NCBI RefSeq assembly: GCF_000807275.1
Contig: NZ_CP009056.1
Location: 1,055,192 to 1,119,191, forward strand
Length of the DNA stretch: 64,000 nucleotides
Direction of reading: 5' to 3'
From: Frischella perrara
GTDB taxonomy: Bacteria > Pseudomonadota > Gammaproteobacteria > Enterobacterales > Orbaceae
Shown: piece by piece, positions 9,374 to 17,669 of the stretch
How positions within the stretch are numbered: position 1 is the stretch's first letter
Layout of the letters: every line of letters starts with the position of its first letter
The notes under the pieces: model-generated
Database searches by the model: none
The model's input: the letters and a program-made list of their open reading frames with translations, nothing else
What the model was told of the DNA's origin: nothing
Translations under genes and position numbers: made by a program

Positions 9374-10114
9374 TTACCATTTACCAGCAGTAGAACCACC
9401 ATCAACAACCATGACCGTACCTGTAACAAATTGAGAGTCGGTTAAATACAATACAGCATCAACAATGTCTGTAACCTGACCAATATTATTAGAGGGACAA
9501 AGGCTCTTAAGCATAGATAGGCTCTGATGGTCTTGAGTATGCATTGGGGTTTGAATTATACCAGGAGCAATTCCATTAACTCTGATATTATCGTTTGCTA
9601 ATTCTAAGGCTAATCCTTTAATCGCACTGTTGATAGCGCCTTTTGTCATAATAGGTAGCAACGCTGGAACGGCTAAATTGGGTTGTAATGCTATTGCAGC
9701 AGTGATATTAACTATGTGACCACCTTTATTTGGTTTCATATACTCCACAGCCAATTGGGTAGGATAGAAAAATCCTTTTAAATTAGTATTTATAATATTA
9801 TCAAGATCTTCTGCAGTATATTGGCTAATTGGTTTAGAAATAAATATACCTGCATTATTGACCAATATATCAATTTTTCCAAAATGTTTTTGTGCTAAAG
9901 TAAAAAGTGACTTTGCTGTCTCTGGTAGAGATATATCACCCGCTACAAGCAAGAGATTAGTAGGTTGTCCTAACTGCTTAGCAGCTTCATCTAGTCGTCC
10001 TTTATCTCGCCCGTTTGCAACAACATTATAACCCTGATCAAGGTATGCTTTAGTGATAGCAAAACCGATGCCACTTGAAGCACCGGTTACGATTACGGTT
10101 TTTGTTTTGTCCAT
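9374..10114 (-). CDS. Atypical short-chain dehydrogenase/reductase (SDR)
   Basis: 246 residues with a classical SDR Rossmann fold: TGASSGIG nucleotide-binding motif near residue 12, NNAG near 87, and a C-terminal VTGTVMVVDGG motif. The usual catalytic YxxxK is not present. The aligned segment reads PIMTK, with proline at the tyrosine position, and the Ser of NISS is replaced (NITA). A subgroup of SDRs with this substitution is known to me from sequence comparisons, but its reaction is unclear. It is monocistronic and converges with the tannase gene. Substrate unknown. Confidence 0.8.
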   Translation of the reverse strand: MDKTKTVIVTGASSGIGFAITKAYLDQGYNVVANGRDKGRLDEAAKQLGQPTNLLLVAGDISLPETAKSLFTLAQKHFGKIDILVNNAGIFISKPISQYTAEDLDNIINTNLKGFFYPTQLAVEYMKPNKGGHIVNITAAIALQPNLAVPALLPIMTKGAINSAIKGLALELANDNIRVNGIAPGIIQTPMHTQDHQSLSMLKSLCPSNNIGQVTDIVDAVLYLTDSQFVTGTVMVVDGGSTAGKW

Positions 10115-10495
10115 GATGACTCTTACTAATTATTTTTAATGAAATCCGTAGTCATAGTATAAAACATTTTAAATAATTTGAAATTAATCACAGTTATTGC
10201 AACTGATACCTTTGTTTAACAAAAAGTCAGGCAAATGACTGATAGGTTAGTTTTGGACTAGAAGTATCAAATAAAATGACTAAGTAAAAGTTTGTTCGTG
10301 TTTGGATAACACGATTGTTTAAGTTTACTTACTTCTTAAATAATATCTATCATTAAATATAAATATTTTTCAATTAATTAGAGAATATTAACTTATTTCA
10401 ATATACTTATTCTCACTATATTGCGTTTTCGCATTATATATAAAACCATAAGTCGAAAACTTATGGTTTTATAAACAAACTAAATTAAACGAAAA
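10115..10495. other. Intergenic region with a terminator
   Basis: Apart from the hairpin at 10442-10470 this AT-rich stretch shows no gene or RNA that I can support. Confidence 0.5.
10442..10470 (-). terminator. Rho-independent terminator after the repeat lipoprotein gene
   Basis: A 12-bp perfect stem AAAACCATAAGT / ACTTATGGTTTT around a CGAAA loop. Symmetric A/T tracts let it work in either direction. It lies 25 nt downstream of the minus-strand lipoprotein stop. Confidence 0.85.
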
Positions 10496-11374
10496 TTATT
10501 TATTTTCAGTCGATTTTAGTGTGTCGTAAGTTTGTTTCTTTTGACTAGGAGTTAATTCGTTAGCTTTTTCCTGATCAGAATAGTAGGATTTTTGAGCATT
10601 TTCTTTAATCGCATGACTAGGAGTTAATTCGTTAGCTTTTTCTTGATCAGAATAATAGGATTTTTGTGTATTTTCTTTAATCGCATCATTAGGAATGAAT
10701 TGGTTAGTTTTTTCCTGGTCAGAATAGTAGGATTTTTGTGTATTTTCTTTAATCGCATCATTAGGCGTGAATTGATTAGCTTTTTCTTGAGCAGAATGGT
10801 AAGAATTTTGAGCTTTTTCTTTAATCGCATCATATTTTTCTCGTGCTTGCTCTTTTGCCTCGTTATAAGCTTGATTTAACTTATCTTTATAAACCTGATT
10901 AACATGTGAAGAAGCATCATTATTAATGGTTTTATTTGTTATGTTAGTCTCAACTTTTTTTACATCTTGAACGGGTTGTTGAACAGGCTGTTTAACTGGT
11001 GTTGGTTCAACAATTTTATTAGCATTATTTTGCTGTACTGCTGGTGTTTGGGGTTGGCTAGATGATGGTTGATTTAACGGTTGGATTAATGGTTGCTGTT
11101 GAGCCGGTTTATTAATATTGTTGTTAGTATCCGGTTTGATTGATTTATTAGCATCATTGTTATTCATTTTATCTTTGCTGGAATCGATCATTTGATTAAT
11201 CTTATCTTTCGCCGCTTCGTATGTATCTGAACCTGCTTGTTTAACGTTATCGTAAGCTTGTTTAGTATTCTCTTTAGCTTTATCTATGGTTTGATCTATT
11301 TTGGATGACTTATCGTGGTTATCACAAGCAATGATCGCAAAAGCTGAAATAAGTAAAATAATAAATTTTTTCAT
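10496..11374 (-). CDS. Lipoprotein with tandem 24-residue coiled-coil repeats
   Basis: I start at the ATG at 11374, preceded by GGAG. It begins with a lipoprotein signal (MKKFIILLISAFAIIAC), with Cys about 17 as the predicted lipidation site, so it is probably anchored in the outer or inner membrane facing the periplasm. An apolipophorin-like Lys/Ala/Gln helix is followed by a Pro/Gln/Asn-rich linker. The C-terminal part has four 24-residue repeats, each of the form AIKENxQKSYYSDQEKANEL. No enzyme motif is seen. The repeats are close to identical at the DNA level (72-bp units), so copy number may vary between strains. Function unknown; a spacer or envelope-associated role is possible. Confidence 0.75.
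   Translation of the reverse strand: MKKFIILLISAFAIIACDNHDKSSKIDQTIDKAKENTKQAYDNVKQAGSDTYEAAKDKINQMIDSSKDKMNNNDANKSIKPDTNNNINKPAQQQPLIQPLNQPSSSQPQTPAVQQNNANKIVEPTPVKQPVQQPVQDVKKVETNITNKTINNDASSHVNQVYKDKLNQAYNEAKEQAREKYDAIKEKAQNSYHSAQEKANQFTPNDAIKENTQKSYYSDQEKTNQFIPNDAIKENTQKSYYSDQEKANELTPSHAIKENAQKSYYSDQEKANELTPSQKKQTYDTLKSTENK
10537..10835 (-). repeat. Four tandem 72-bp repeats inside the lipoprotein gene
   Basis: Units begin near each occurrence of TTCTTTAATCGCATCA on the plus strand and encode the 24-residue repeats. The middle two units are almost identical, suggesting recent slippage or unequal recombination. Boundaries are approximate. Confidence 0.8.
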
Positions 11375-11917
11375 GACGATATAACTCCAGTTTATTGTCT
11401 TAAAACTTAGGATCAATTTTTAAAATCGATCCAAATAGCCTAATAGCTATCTTAATGGTAACACTTTGTTTTTCCTAAAAAAAGTGTGAAATAGCAAACT
11501 AATTAATAATTTTACCTATTGTTTTAATTAGTTAACTGTAGGAAAAATAACAATTTTTTATTATTATCTATGTTAAAGTGATAAGACTACATATGGAAGC
11601 CTAATAATTTCTGTTTCTTATTATGGTTTTAATTTATTTACCATGGATTTACTTTATCTAATTTAAGGTTATGGTTATTTCAATTATGAGTTTTTAAGTT
11701 GAAAGTAATAAGATGGGTGAAAAAAGTATTTAGTTTTTATCTATTTATTATGATGTAGATTTAATAATTTATTGATTAATTAAATTATTATTTTATCAAT
11801 TACTATTTTGTCGTTAATTTGTAAAAGATATTTATTTTATAACGCTATTAATCTTGTTAAATAATCATTTTAATCTTTAGCTAATTAAGGCTTTATCTTT
11901 AGTTTAAGGAGAATAAC
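11375..11917. other. AT-rich divergent promoter region
   Basis: This divides the minus-strand lipoprotein gene from the plus-strand SemiSWEET gene, so promoters for both should lie here. I see no open frame with gene features and no convincing RNA. AAGGAG sits 8 nt before the SemiSWEET ATG. Confidence 0.4.
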
Positions 11918-12181
11918 ATGAAAATATCAAATCAATATTTTAAGTATTTAGGTTGGATCGCAACTGTCACGGCTTTTTTCATGTATGTTTCCTATATTCC
12001 ACAAATTATAGATAATCTTCATGGTATAAAAACGAATCCAACACAGCCATTAGCTGCGGCAATTAACTGCTTTTTATGGGTTTGTTACGGTATGTTAAAA
12101 GAAAATAAGGACTGGCCAATTTCAATTGCAAATGCACCTGGTGTTATTTTTGGTTTTTTAGCTTTTATCACTGCGCTTTAG
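11918..12181 (+). CDS. SemiSWEET-type sugar transporter
   Basis: 87 residues, the usual SemiSWEET length, with three predicted membrane helices forming one MtN3/PQ-loop triple-helix bundle. Landmarks are the YIPQI (PQ) motif near residue 28, the NPTQPL segment and INCFLWVCYG in helix 2. Family members dimerise in the inner membrane and move mono- or disaccharides along their gradient. It stands alone with its own Shine-Dalgarno sequence and terminator, so no neighbour hints at the sugar. Confidence 0.85.
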   Translation: MKISNQYFKYLGWIATVTAFFMYVSYIPQIIDNLHGIKTNPTQPLAAAINCFLWVCYGMLKENKDWPISIANAPGVIFGFLAFITAL

Positions 12182-12195
12182 TTATCTATAAAAAA

Positions 12196-12223
12196 ACTGA
12201 ATTAATTATGAAATTAATTCAGT
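12196..12223 (+). terminator. Bidirectional terminator between SemiSWEET and ubiT
   Basis: A perfect 12-bp stem ACTGAATTAATT / AATTAATTCAGT with a 4-nt loop. It is flanked by an A-run upstream and a T-rich tail, and lies between convergent genes. Confidence 0.8.
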
Positions 12224-12251
12224 CTTAGTATTTGTTGTTTTTTAAGAAAAT

Positions 12252-12743
12252 CTAAATTACATGGCTTTCACTTGATTCAATAAATTGTGCCAATTTTTCT
12301 AATCCAAGGCGTACTATTTTAGGCATAGAATCAAGATCAATTGAATCCATAAGGTTTTTAACGCATAGCCCTAATTCAGTATCTCCTTCAACTATCAATC
12401 TACGTTGAAAGAATAGCGTGTCTGGATCTTGTTTACGAGTTGCGATAAGAATTAAATCATTCATATTACCGCTAAAACTAACATCAGGGATTTCAGCACA
12501 ACTTACAATTAATTTATTATTCACATTACTGATAAACCAAACTAATTGTAAATCCCTTACTTCAATTTTAAGCCAGCGATCTTCAAGGAAATCAAGATCG
12601 CCTTCTTCAAGTGATTGTTCAAATTGAGCTTGCAATAGCTGCTCGATTATTTTACGTTTAAATGAAAATGGCACCAATTGCAATGGTTTACTTATTAATA
12701 TCGGTGCATTTTCAACAGCTAATGAATGTAATTTACTTAACAT
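12252..12743 (-). CDS. ubiT: Ubiquinone biosynthesis accessory factor UbiT (YhbT), SCP2 domain
   Basis: 163 residues, strongly resembling E. coli YhbT/UbiT from end to end: LTPF-like LVPFSFKRKIIEQLL near residue 25, FLEDRWLKIEVRDLQLVWF near 55, and the hallmark ARKQDPDTLFFQRRLIVEGD near 105. The SCP2-type domain binds lipid. UbiT acts with UbiU and UbiV in oxygen-independent ubiquinone synthesis. UbiU and UbiV are not adjacent here, unlike E. coli where the genes cluster. It lies downstream of the antiporter on the same strand. Confidence 0.92.
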   Translation of the reverse strand: MLSKLHSLAVENAPILISKPLQLVPFSFKRKIIEQLLQAQFEQSLEEGDLDFLEDRWLKIEVRDLQLVWFISNVNNKLIVSCAEIPDVSFSGNMNDLILIATRKQDPDTLFFQRRLIVEGDTELGLCVKNLMDSIDLDSMPKIVRLGLEKLAQFIESSESHVI

Positions 12744-12778
12744 ACCATCTCTTCAATTTAAATAATCTAAGATAAAAT

Positions 12779-14416
12779 TTATTTATTTTCGCCTGTCAGC
12801 ATGGCTTCATAAATATCCAAACCTGTACCTAATCGTTCGAATGTTTCTTCAGAAATTTCGTTACGAATCTTTAATTGATAAAGCGCAGCACGCTCACTAC
12901 CAATTGCAACTAAACGCATACGTCGTTCAAGATTTTCTGCTTCAAGAGCTTTTTGTTCAAGGTCTTTAAGTCCAGTTCGTCTACGCAGAGATCCGATAAC
13001 ACGAGATCCCACTTCATGAACTATTTCACTATCAATACCATCGGTAACATCAGCTAAAATGCTATTTTGCATTTTTTCAAGACTACCAATTGCCTCTTCT
13101 GCCATAAAGCCTTTAGCATATAAGACCTCATTATCAACTTGGCTATTGTTCAATAGAACTTTTCCGCCTAGTAAAATTGGTAATACAAATACGGCAACAA
13201 CCAATGATACTAAAATAACACCAGTTGCAATAAATATCAGTTCATATCGACCGGTAATTTCAACAGGAATGGATAGAACACCGGCTAAGGTAATAGCTCC
13301 TCGAACTCCAGCAAAAGTCGAGATCCATAAATCACGAATTGAATAATTCTTGAATTCAAGCGGTTTTTTGAGAATTACAGGGAGTACAGGTAATCTTTTC
13401 ATTGCATATAGCCATAGGAAACGAGTCCCCATAAGCGCCATATAAACAAAAATTACAATAAAACATAACTGCCAAATTTCGATTGTTGAACCATCTAAAT
13501 TAGTAACGGCATAAGTATCAGATATGATTTTTGGTAATTGGAGACCTAAAAGAATAAAAACAAAGCCATTGAATACAAATGTTAACATCGACCAAGTACT
13601 TTCTGATTGTAATCGAATGTTAAGAGGAGCATTACGCATTATGCCAGATTGTTTTACAGTCATACCGGCACTAACCGCTGCTAAGATACCAGAAAAACCG
13701 ATATGTTCAGCAATCAAATATACAGCAAAAGGTAATAGGAATAAAAGTACTATTTGAATAGCTGGATCATTGTTAGTAAGTAAATTAACTTTACGTAACA
13801 ATTTGGTATAAATCCAAGTTACTAAAACGCCGATAGCAAGACCGCCTATCGCGACGAAAAAAAAGGATGCCGAGATTTCAAATAGATTAAACTCCATTTG
13901 GCCTATAGCAATCAGGATGGCAAACTTTAAGCTTACCAGACCAGAAGCATCATTCATCAGTGCTTCCCCTTCAATTATTTCCATTTTGCTTTTTTCGATA
14001 CGTCCTTGACCAACGATACCGCCTAATGCCACCGCATCAGTAGGTGATAAAACAGCAGCAAGCGCTAATGCTGCGGCTAAGGATAGACCAGGAACTGGTA
14101 AGATCCAATAGAGCAGATAACCTAACGCAATAACAGTAATCACAACTAAAACTAGAGCTAGTCCTACTATTTCTCTTACATTATGTATGAAATCTTTTAA
14201 TACAGTTTTACGACCATCAGCAAAAAGAAGCGGTGGGATAAATAAAACTAAAAAGAGTTCGGGATCAAATTCGACATAAAAATGAAAGGCAGCAAGAATG
14301 CAACCTAAAGCAATTTGCATTAGAGGCAAAGGGATCTGAAATGGTAGAAGTTTAACAACAATTCCAGATAACGACACTAACAAAATAAGAATGAGAATAG
14401 TAGAAAATAGATCCAT
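12779..14416 (-). CDS. CPA1-family Na+/H+ antiporter (YjcE-like)
   Basis: About 545 residues from the ATG at 14416 (MDLFSTILI aligns with the E. coli YjcE start); an upstream ATG at 14431 is possible. Some 12 hydrophobic helices are followed by a ~150-residue cytoplasmic tail with charged helices. Diagnostic segments are FDPELFLVLFIPPLLFADG, AAVLSPTDAVALGGI and EGEALMNDASGLV (the ND pair of the transport site), and GVRGAITLAGVLSIP. It exchanges Na+ or K+ for H+ across the inner membrane for pH and ion homeostasis. It is followed 35 nt later by ubiT, with no obvious terminator between. Confidence 0.88.
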   Translation of the reverse strand: MDLFSTILILILLVSLSGIVVKLLPFQIPLPLMQIALGCILAAFHFYVEFDPELFLVLFIPPLLFADGRKTVLKDFIHNVREIVGLALVLVVITVIALGYLLYWILPVPGLSLAAALALAAVLSPTDAVALGGIVGQGRIEKSKMEIIEGEALMNDASGLVSLKFAILIAIGQMEFNLFEISASFFFVAIGGLAIGVLVTWIYTKLLRKVNLLTNNDPAIQIVLLFLLPFAVYLIAEHIGFSGILAAVSAGMTVKQSGIMRNAPLNIRLQSESTWSMLTFVFNGFVFILLGLQLPKIISDTYAVTNLDGSTIEIWQLCFIVIFVYMALMGTRFLWLYAMKRLPVLPVILKKPLEFKNYSIRDLWISTFAGVRGAITLAGVLSIPVEITGRYELIFIATGVILVSLVVAVFVLPILLGGKVLLNNSQVDNEVLYAKGFMAEEAIGSLEKMQNSILADVTDGIDSEIVHEVGSRVIGSLRRRTGLKDLEQKALEAENLERRMRLVAIGSERAALYQLKIRNEISEETFERLGTGLDIYEAMLTGENK

Positions 14417-14734
14417 GATATCTTTATACATTATACGTTATTATTAAGGATGAGCTATTATATCGTAAAAGTTAATAAAATTCAGTGTATAAATTATAAA
14501 AAATTCATTTTTTCTTAATTTTATTTCAACTAAACTAATTTAGTTTGTTTTTATCTATAAAAAAGAGTCAATAAATAACCTATTTAATTATATTGTTAAT
14601 TTTATTGAAGAAAAATATTCAATTAAAGGTTTCATGTTTAATAAGTTTGAGAATAATAGAGATAGAAGTTGTGATTTAGACTTAAAGTATTTTAATTATA
14701 TAATAACGGATATTATTTAATTTGATTTAGTTAT
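14417..14734. other. Divergent intergenic region between the antiporter gene and recO
   Basis: AT-rich, with no gene-like frame. It should hold the promoters for both divergent genes. No specific operator was recognised. Confidence 0.4.
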
Positions 14735-15427
14735 ATGAAAGATTGGCATAAGGCTTTTATTTTACATTCTCGCTCCTATAGCGAAAGTAGTTTATTGGTA
14801 GATTTATTTGTTGAATCTATGGGGCGTGTGACCTGTGTATCAAAAGGTGCTCGTCGTAAACGTTCCGTTTTAAAAGGATATTTACAGCCATTTACGCCAT
14901 TGATAGTTCAATTCACTGGGACCGGTAATGTAAAAACCCTTTCACGAAGTGAAGCTATTTCATTAGCATTGCCGTTATCTGGTTCTGCTTTATACAGTGC
15001 TTTTTATCTTAATGAACTCATTCATCGCGTAATTGTGTCAGAATCCGATACTTCACCATTATTTCAAGCTTATCTAGAGGCTTTACAACAATTGGCACAA
15101 CTTATTGAACCCGAAAAAGTACTTAGACGATTCGAATTGAGCTTGTTGGAGTTTCTTGGGTATCATATTGATTTTGAACATTGCTGCGCGACAGGGGAGG
15201 AAATCGTTGAAACAATGAATTATCAATACTTGCCAGAAAATGGATTTATTGGCAGCCTAATGCAAAATAGTACTAGTTTTTCAGGTAAACATCTTAAAGC
15301 ATTTGCATTACGTTCATTTGATAATGATGATACTTTAAAAGCGGCCAAACGATTCACGCGGATGGCTTTAAAACCGTATGTTGGTTCCAAGCCTTTTAAA
15401 AGTCGAGAGTTATTTTTAAAGTTATAA
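14735..15427 (+). CDS. recO: DNA repair protein RecO
   Basis: 230 residues, the normal length for enterobacterial RecO. The N-terminal OB-fold has AFILHSRSYSESSLLVDLF, then the conserved SKGARRKRS and GYLQPFTPL segments. The helical domain contains YLNELIHRVI and RRFELSLLEFLGY. RecO anneals SSB-coated DNA and loads RecA with RecR in the RecFOR pathway; recR is also in this window. In E. coli recO follows era and rnc, but here it has its own promoter region and ends in a bidirectional terminator. Confidence 0.95.
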   Translation: MKDWHKAFILHSRSYSESSLLVDLFVESMGRVTCVSKGARRKRSVLKGYLQPFTPLIVQFTGTGNVKTLSRSEAISLALPLSGSALYSAFYLNELIHRVIVSESDTSPLFQAYLEALQQLAQLIEPEKVLRRFELSLLEFLGYHIDFEHCCATGEEIVETMNYQYLPENGFIGSLMQNSTSFSGKHLKAFALRSFDNDDTLKAAKRFTRMALKPYVGSKPFKSRELFLKL

Positions 15428-15428
15428 A

Positions 15429-15458
15429 AAAGTACACTTCTCTGATAAAGTGTACTTT
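15429..15458 (+). terminator. Bidirectional terminator between recO and mlaA
   Basis: A perfect 11-bp stem AAAGTACACTT / AAGTGTACTTT with an 8-nt loop, A-tract on one side and T-tract on the other, sits between convergent genes. Confidence 0.9.
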
Positions 15459-15494
15459 CTCATTAATTAAAATTAGCAAATTTCAAGTAACAAT

Positions 15495-16253
15495 TTATTC
15501 TCTATCAATGTCATCAAGAGAATCACCTAATAGCTGTTCCCGTTGTTGTTGTCTTTTCTCATCAATTTTACCACCAGACGATAAGAAATCATTACGTTGA
15601 AAATAAGCATTACGCATAAAATTATAAGGGTCGTTTGTATTATTTAAAAGATCTTCATATTGTATAGCTTGTGCGCGTGCTTCAATTCCATCTAAAATAT
15701 AACGCGTCACCGACATTTCTAGAGTTAATGAACTCAATGGTGGATATAAATAATCAACCATATTACCTACATCTTGTCTTAATGTCGCTTGTCCATAAAA
15801 AGGTAATACAACATAAGGACCATAAGGTAAATCATAATGGCCGAGTACCGTGCCGAAAGATTGTTTATTACCTTTAGCTAATTGAGGATCTGCCATACTA
15901 GCAACGTCTAACAATCCACCAAATCCAAAAACAGTATTAAGCATAAAACGTGCCAAATGTTTACCTACTCCAGGAACATCTCCTTTTAATAAGCTATTTA
16001 CTGATGAAGCAGGTTCGCTTAAATTGCTTGAAACACCACTTATACCACTTCTAATCGGAGAGGGCACATAGTCTTTCCAAGCTACGGCTACAGGTCGTAA
16101 TAGGTAGGGGTCTAGAACATAATAATTGAAATCAAACATTGTGCTATTAAACCCCGACATGGGATCAGAATAGTCGTTGGTTTCTGCGTTATAGGTTGCA
16201 CAGCCATTCATAACAAAAGCAACTAATATTAAACTTAATATCTTTTTTTTCAT
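15495..16253 (-). CDS. mlaA: Phospholipid-binding lipoprotein MlaA (VacJ)
   Basis: I choose the ATG at 16253 because AAGTGG precedes it; a GTG 9 nt upstream is in frame. The signal peptide ends in a lipobox (VMNGC). The mature part carries the VacJ signature: DPMSGFNSTMFDFNYYVLDPYLLRPV, then YVPSPIRSGISG and FMLNTVFGFGGLLDVAS. It sits in the outer membrane with a porin and removes mislocalised phospholipid from the outer leaflet, passing it to MlaC. The other mla genes are not in the window. The C-terminal ~30 residues are charged (QREQLLGDSLDDID). Confidence 0.93.
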   Translation of the reverse strand: MKKKILSLILVAFVMNGCATYNAETNDYSDPMSGFNSTMFDFNYYVLDPYLLRPVAVAWKDYVPSPIRSGISGVSSNLSEPASSVNSLLKGDVPGVGKHLARFMLNTVFGFGGLLDVASMADPQLAKGNKQSFGTVLGHYDLPYGPYVVLPFYGQATLRQDVGNMVDYLYPPLSSLTLEMSVTRYILDGIEARAQAIQYEDLLNNTNDPYNFMRNAYFQRNDFLSSGGKIDEKRQQQREQLLGDSLDDIDRE

Positions 16254-16537
16254 TTTATCCACTTATTTTCCTAAAAGCGTATAATAAATCAAATTATCAA
16301 TAATATTTAATCTTGCATTTAAATATATTGATAAAATAATTCTAATTCAATTAATAATCAACAAATTAATAAAATCTAATTATTTTATTATATAAATTAG
16401 TTTTAACTATTTGATTTTTTTTAAAAGTAAATAATATATCAAACGCTCTTATAAGAACATGATGAGAATATAGCAACATAGATGATTTGTTTAAATAAGG
16501 TATTAAAAGAGCAATCATAAAGATATTATTGTTGAGC
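16254..16537. other. Intergenic AT-rich region upstream of mlaA
   Basis: It contains no frame with recognisable features; it presumably includes the mlaA promoter. The open frame at 16366-16623 overlaps the decayed gene and its terminator and is not credible. Confidence 0.4.
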
Positions 16538-16557
16538 AAAACCGCCGAAGCGGTTTC
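16538..16557 (-). terminator. UUCG-loop terminator after a decayed gene
   Basis: On the minus strand AAACCGC-TTCG-GCGGTTTT: a GC-rich stem capped by a UUCG tetraloop with a short T tract, 2 nt after the decayed gene's stop at 16559. The same core recurs at 53596-53615 and 55978-56000. Confidence 0.8.
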
Positions 16558-16558
16558 T

Positions 16559-17170
16559 TTATTTTTTAGCATCAACAAAAGGTAAAGTTGAATTTGGTAA
16601 CATTGTTTGAGGTAATCGACCATCCCATCTTTCAGCCTTAGTTAATTCAATTAATGCTGAATTTGCCTTTAAAGCTTCTGTTTTTGCAATAATAGTTTTA
16701 GTTTCATTTTTTTAAGTTAAGGACTAGTCTTTGCTTGAACCAGTAATGCAGATGCCTTATCGCCAACACCTTGCAAACTCTTCAATCATAACGCGAGATA
16801 CGGTTTCGATTTCATCTAATGATTGTATCATATCTTTAAAGACATTGAAATAAGGATGCAAGCTAGAACGGCTTGGATTATCCGTACTTGGAAAATTATC
16901 TCATGAATTTGCAATCATTTTATCGAGCGTTAGGCGATCATCATGCAGTAATTTTTTATGTATAACTGCTTACATCTGGATCTAATTTGGTTATATAGGC
17001 GGTAAGTTCTTGTATTTTAAAGTCGGATTTATAAGGTGTATTATCGGCAAGTGTTTCAGGGTAAGCGCCTGAGATCCATCTAGCGGTAGTTGGCATAAAC
17101 TGGACAAGATCTTTAATACCTGCTGATAACCACGTATCTGTTTGCTATTGCGATTCCTGCTAAATTTGCA
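16559..17170 (-). pseudogene. Decayed gene(s), end resembling a prohibitin-family protein
   Basis: No long frame survives, but pieces on the minus strand read as protein. Near the 5' side, AGIKDLVQFMPTTARWISG and then FKIQELTAYITKLDPDV are visible. Near 16800-16870, FKDMIQSLDEIETVSRVMIE is visible. At the 3' end, ANSALIELTKAERWDGRLPQ runs to TAA at 16559. That last segment resembles the C-terminus of prohibitin/SPFH proteins. Several stops and frameshifts separate the pieces, and two genes may be represented. The UUCG terminator after it is intact. Confidence 0.5.
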
Positions 17171-17237
17171 CTGCAAAAGTGGACAAAGGATGTTTTAATT
17201 CCCTAAATGACATAAGTCAATCGATTAGTTCCCAAAT

Positions 17238-17669
17238 TTATAAAAGAGATATTATCGTAGCAAAACGACGACCAGCTTCAATCAAATATAAAAGACTCAA
17301 AGTAGAAAAGGATATAACTACTGTAAAAACACAACAGAATATAGAACCATATATAAATAAACTGACAATTGAAAATAAGACAACAGCTAAAAATAATATA
17401 CAGGTTAAAAAGGTATCATCAATCAGTCTTTTAAAATGGCCTGTTTTTTTCATATTAGATACAATTTTTTTATCCATTACTGATGTTATAAGAGCTATAG
17501 ATGTAATTAAAAAGCCCAACATCGACCCTGCAAGACTTATTAATATACTCGCAATATTTTTTAGCTCTTCAATGTTAATATTCCTACCTAACCACCAGAA
17601 TAAAAACGCTATACCTATACTCAAGGCTACCCTAGGTAAGAGTATTTTCCAACGTACCAAAATAATCAT
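17238..17669 (-). CDS. Small membrane protein with four predicted helices
   Basis: 143 residues with four hydrophobic segments at about 8-27, 38-62, 88-110 and 112-130. A basic KKIVSNMKKTGHFKR loop follows the second. Its start overlaps the end of the upstream 305-residue gene by 38 nt, so the two are co-transcribed and probably coupled. I do not recognise the family. The pairing of a soluble protein with a small multi-helix membrane protein resembles some phage-exclusion modules in layout only. The opposite-strand frame at 17179-17673 is judged a shadow because it lacks protein-like features. Confidence 0.6.
   Translation of the reverse strand: MIILVRWKILLPRVALSIGIAFLFWWLGRNINIEELKNIASILISLAGSMLGFLITSIALITSVMDKKIVSNMKKTGHFKRLIDDTFLTCILFLAVVLFSIVSLFIYGSIFCCVFTVVISFSTLSLLYLIEAGRRFATIISLL

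Noticed and set aside
16366..16623. Minus-strand 85-codon frame
   Set aside because: It overlaps the terminator and decayed gene at 16538-17170 in another frame and starts inside it.
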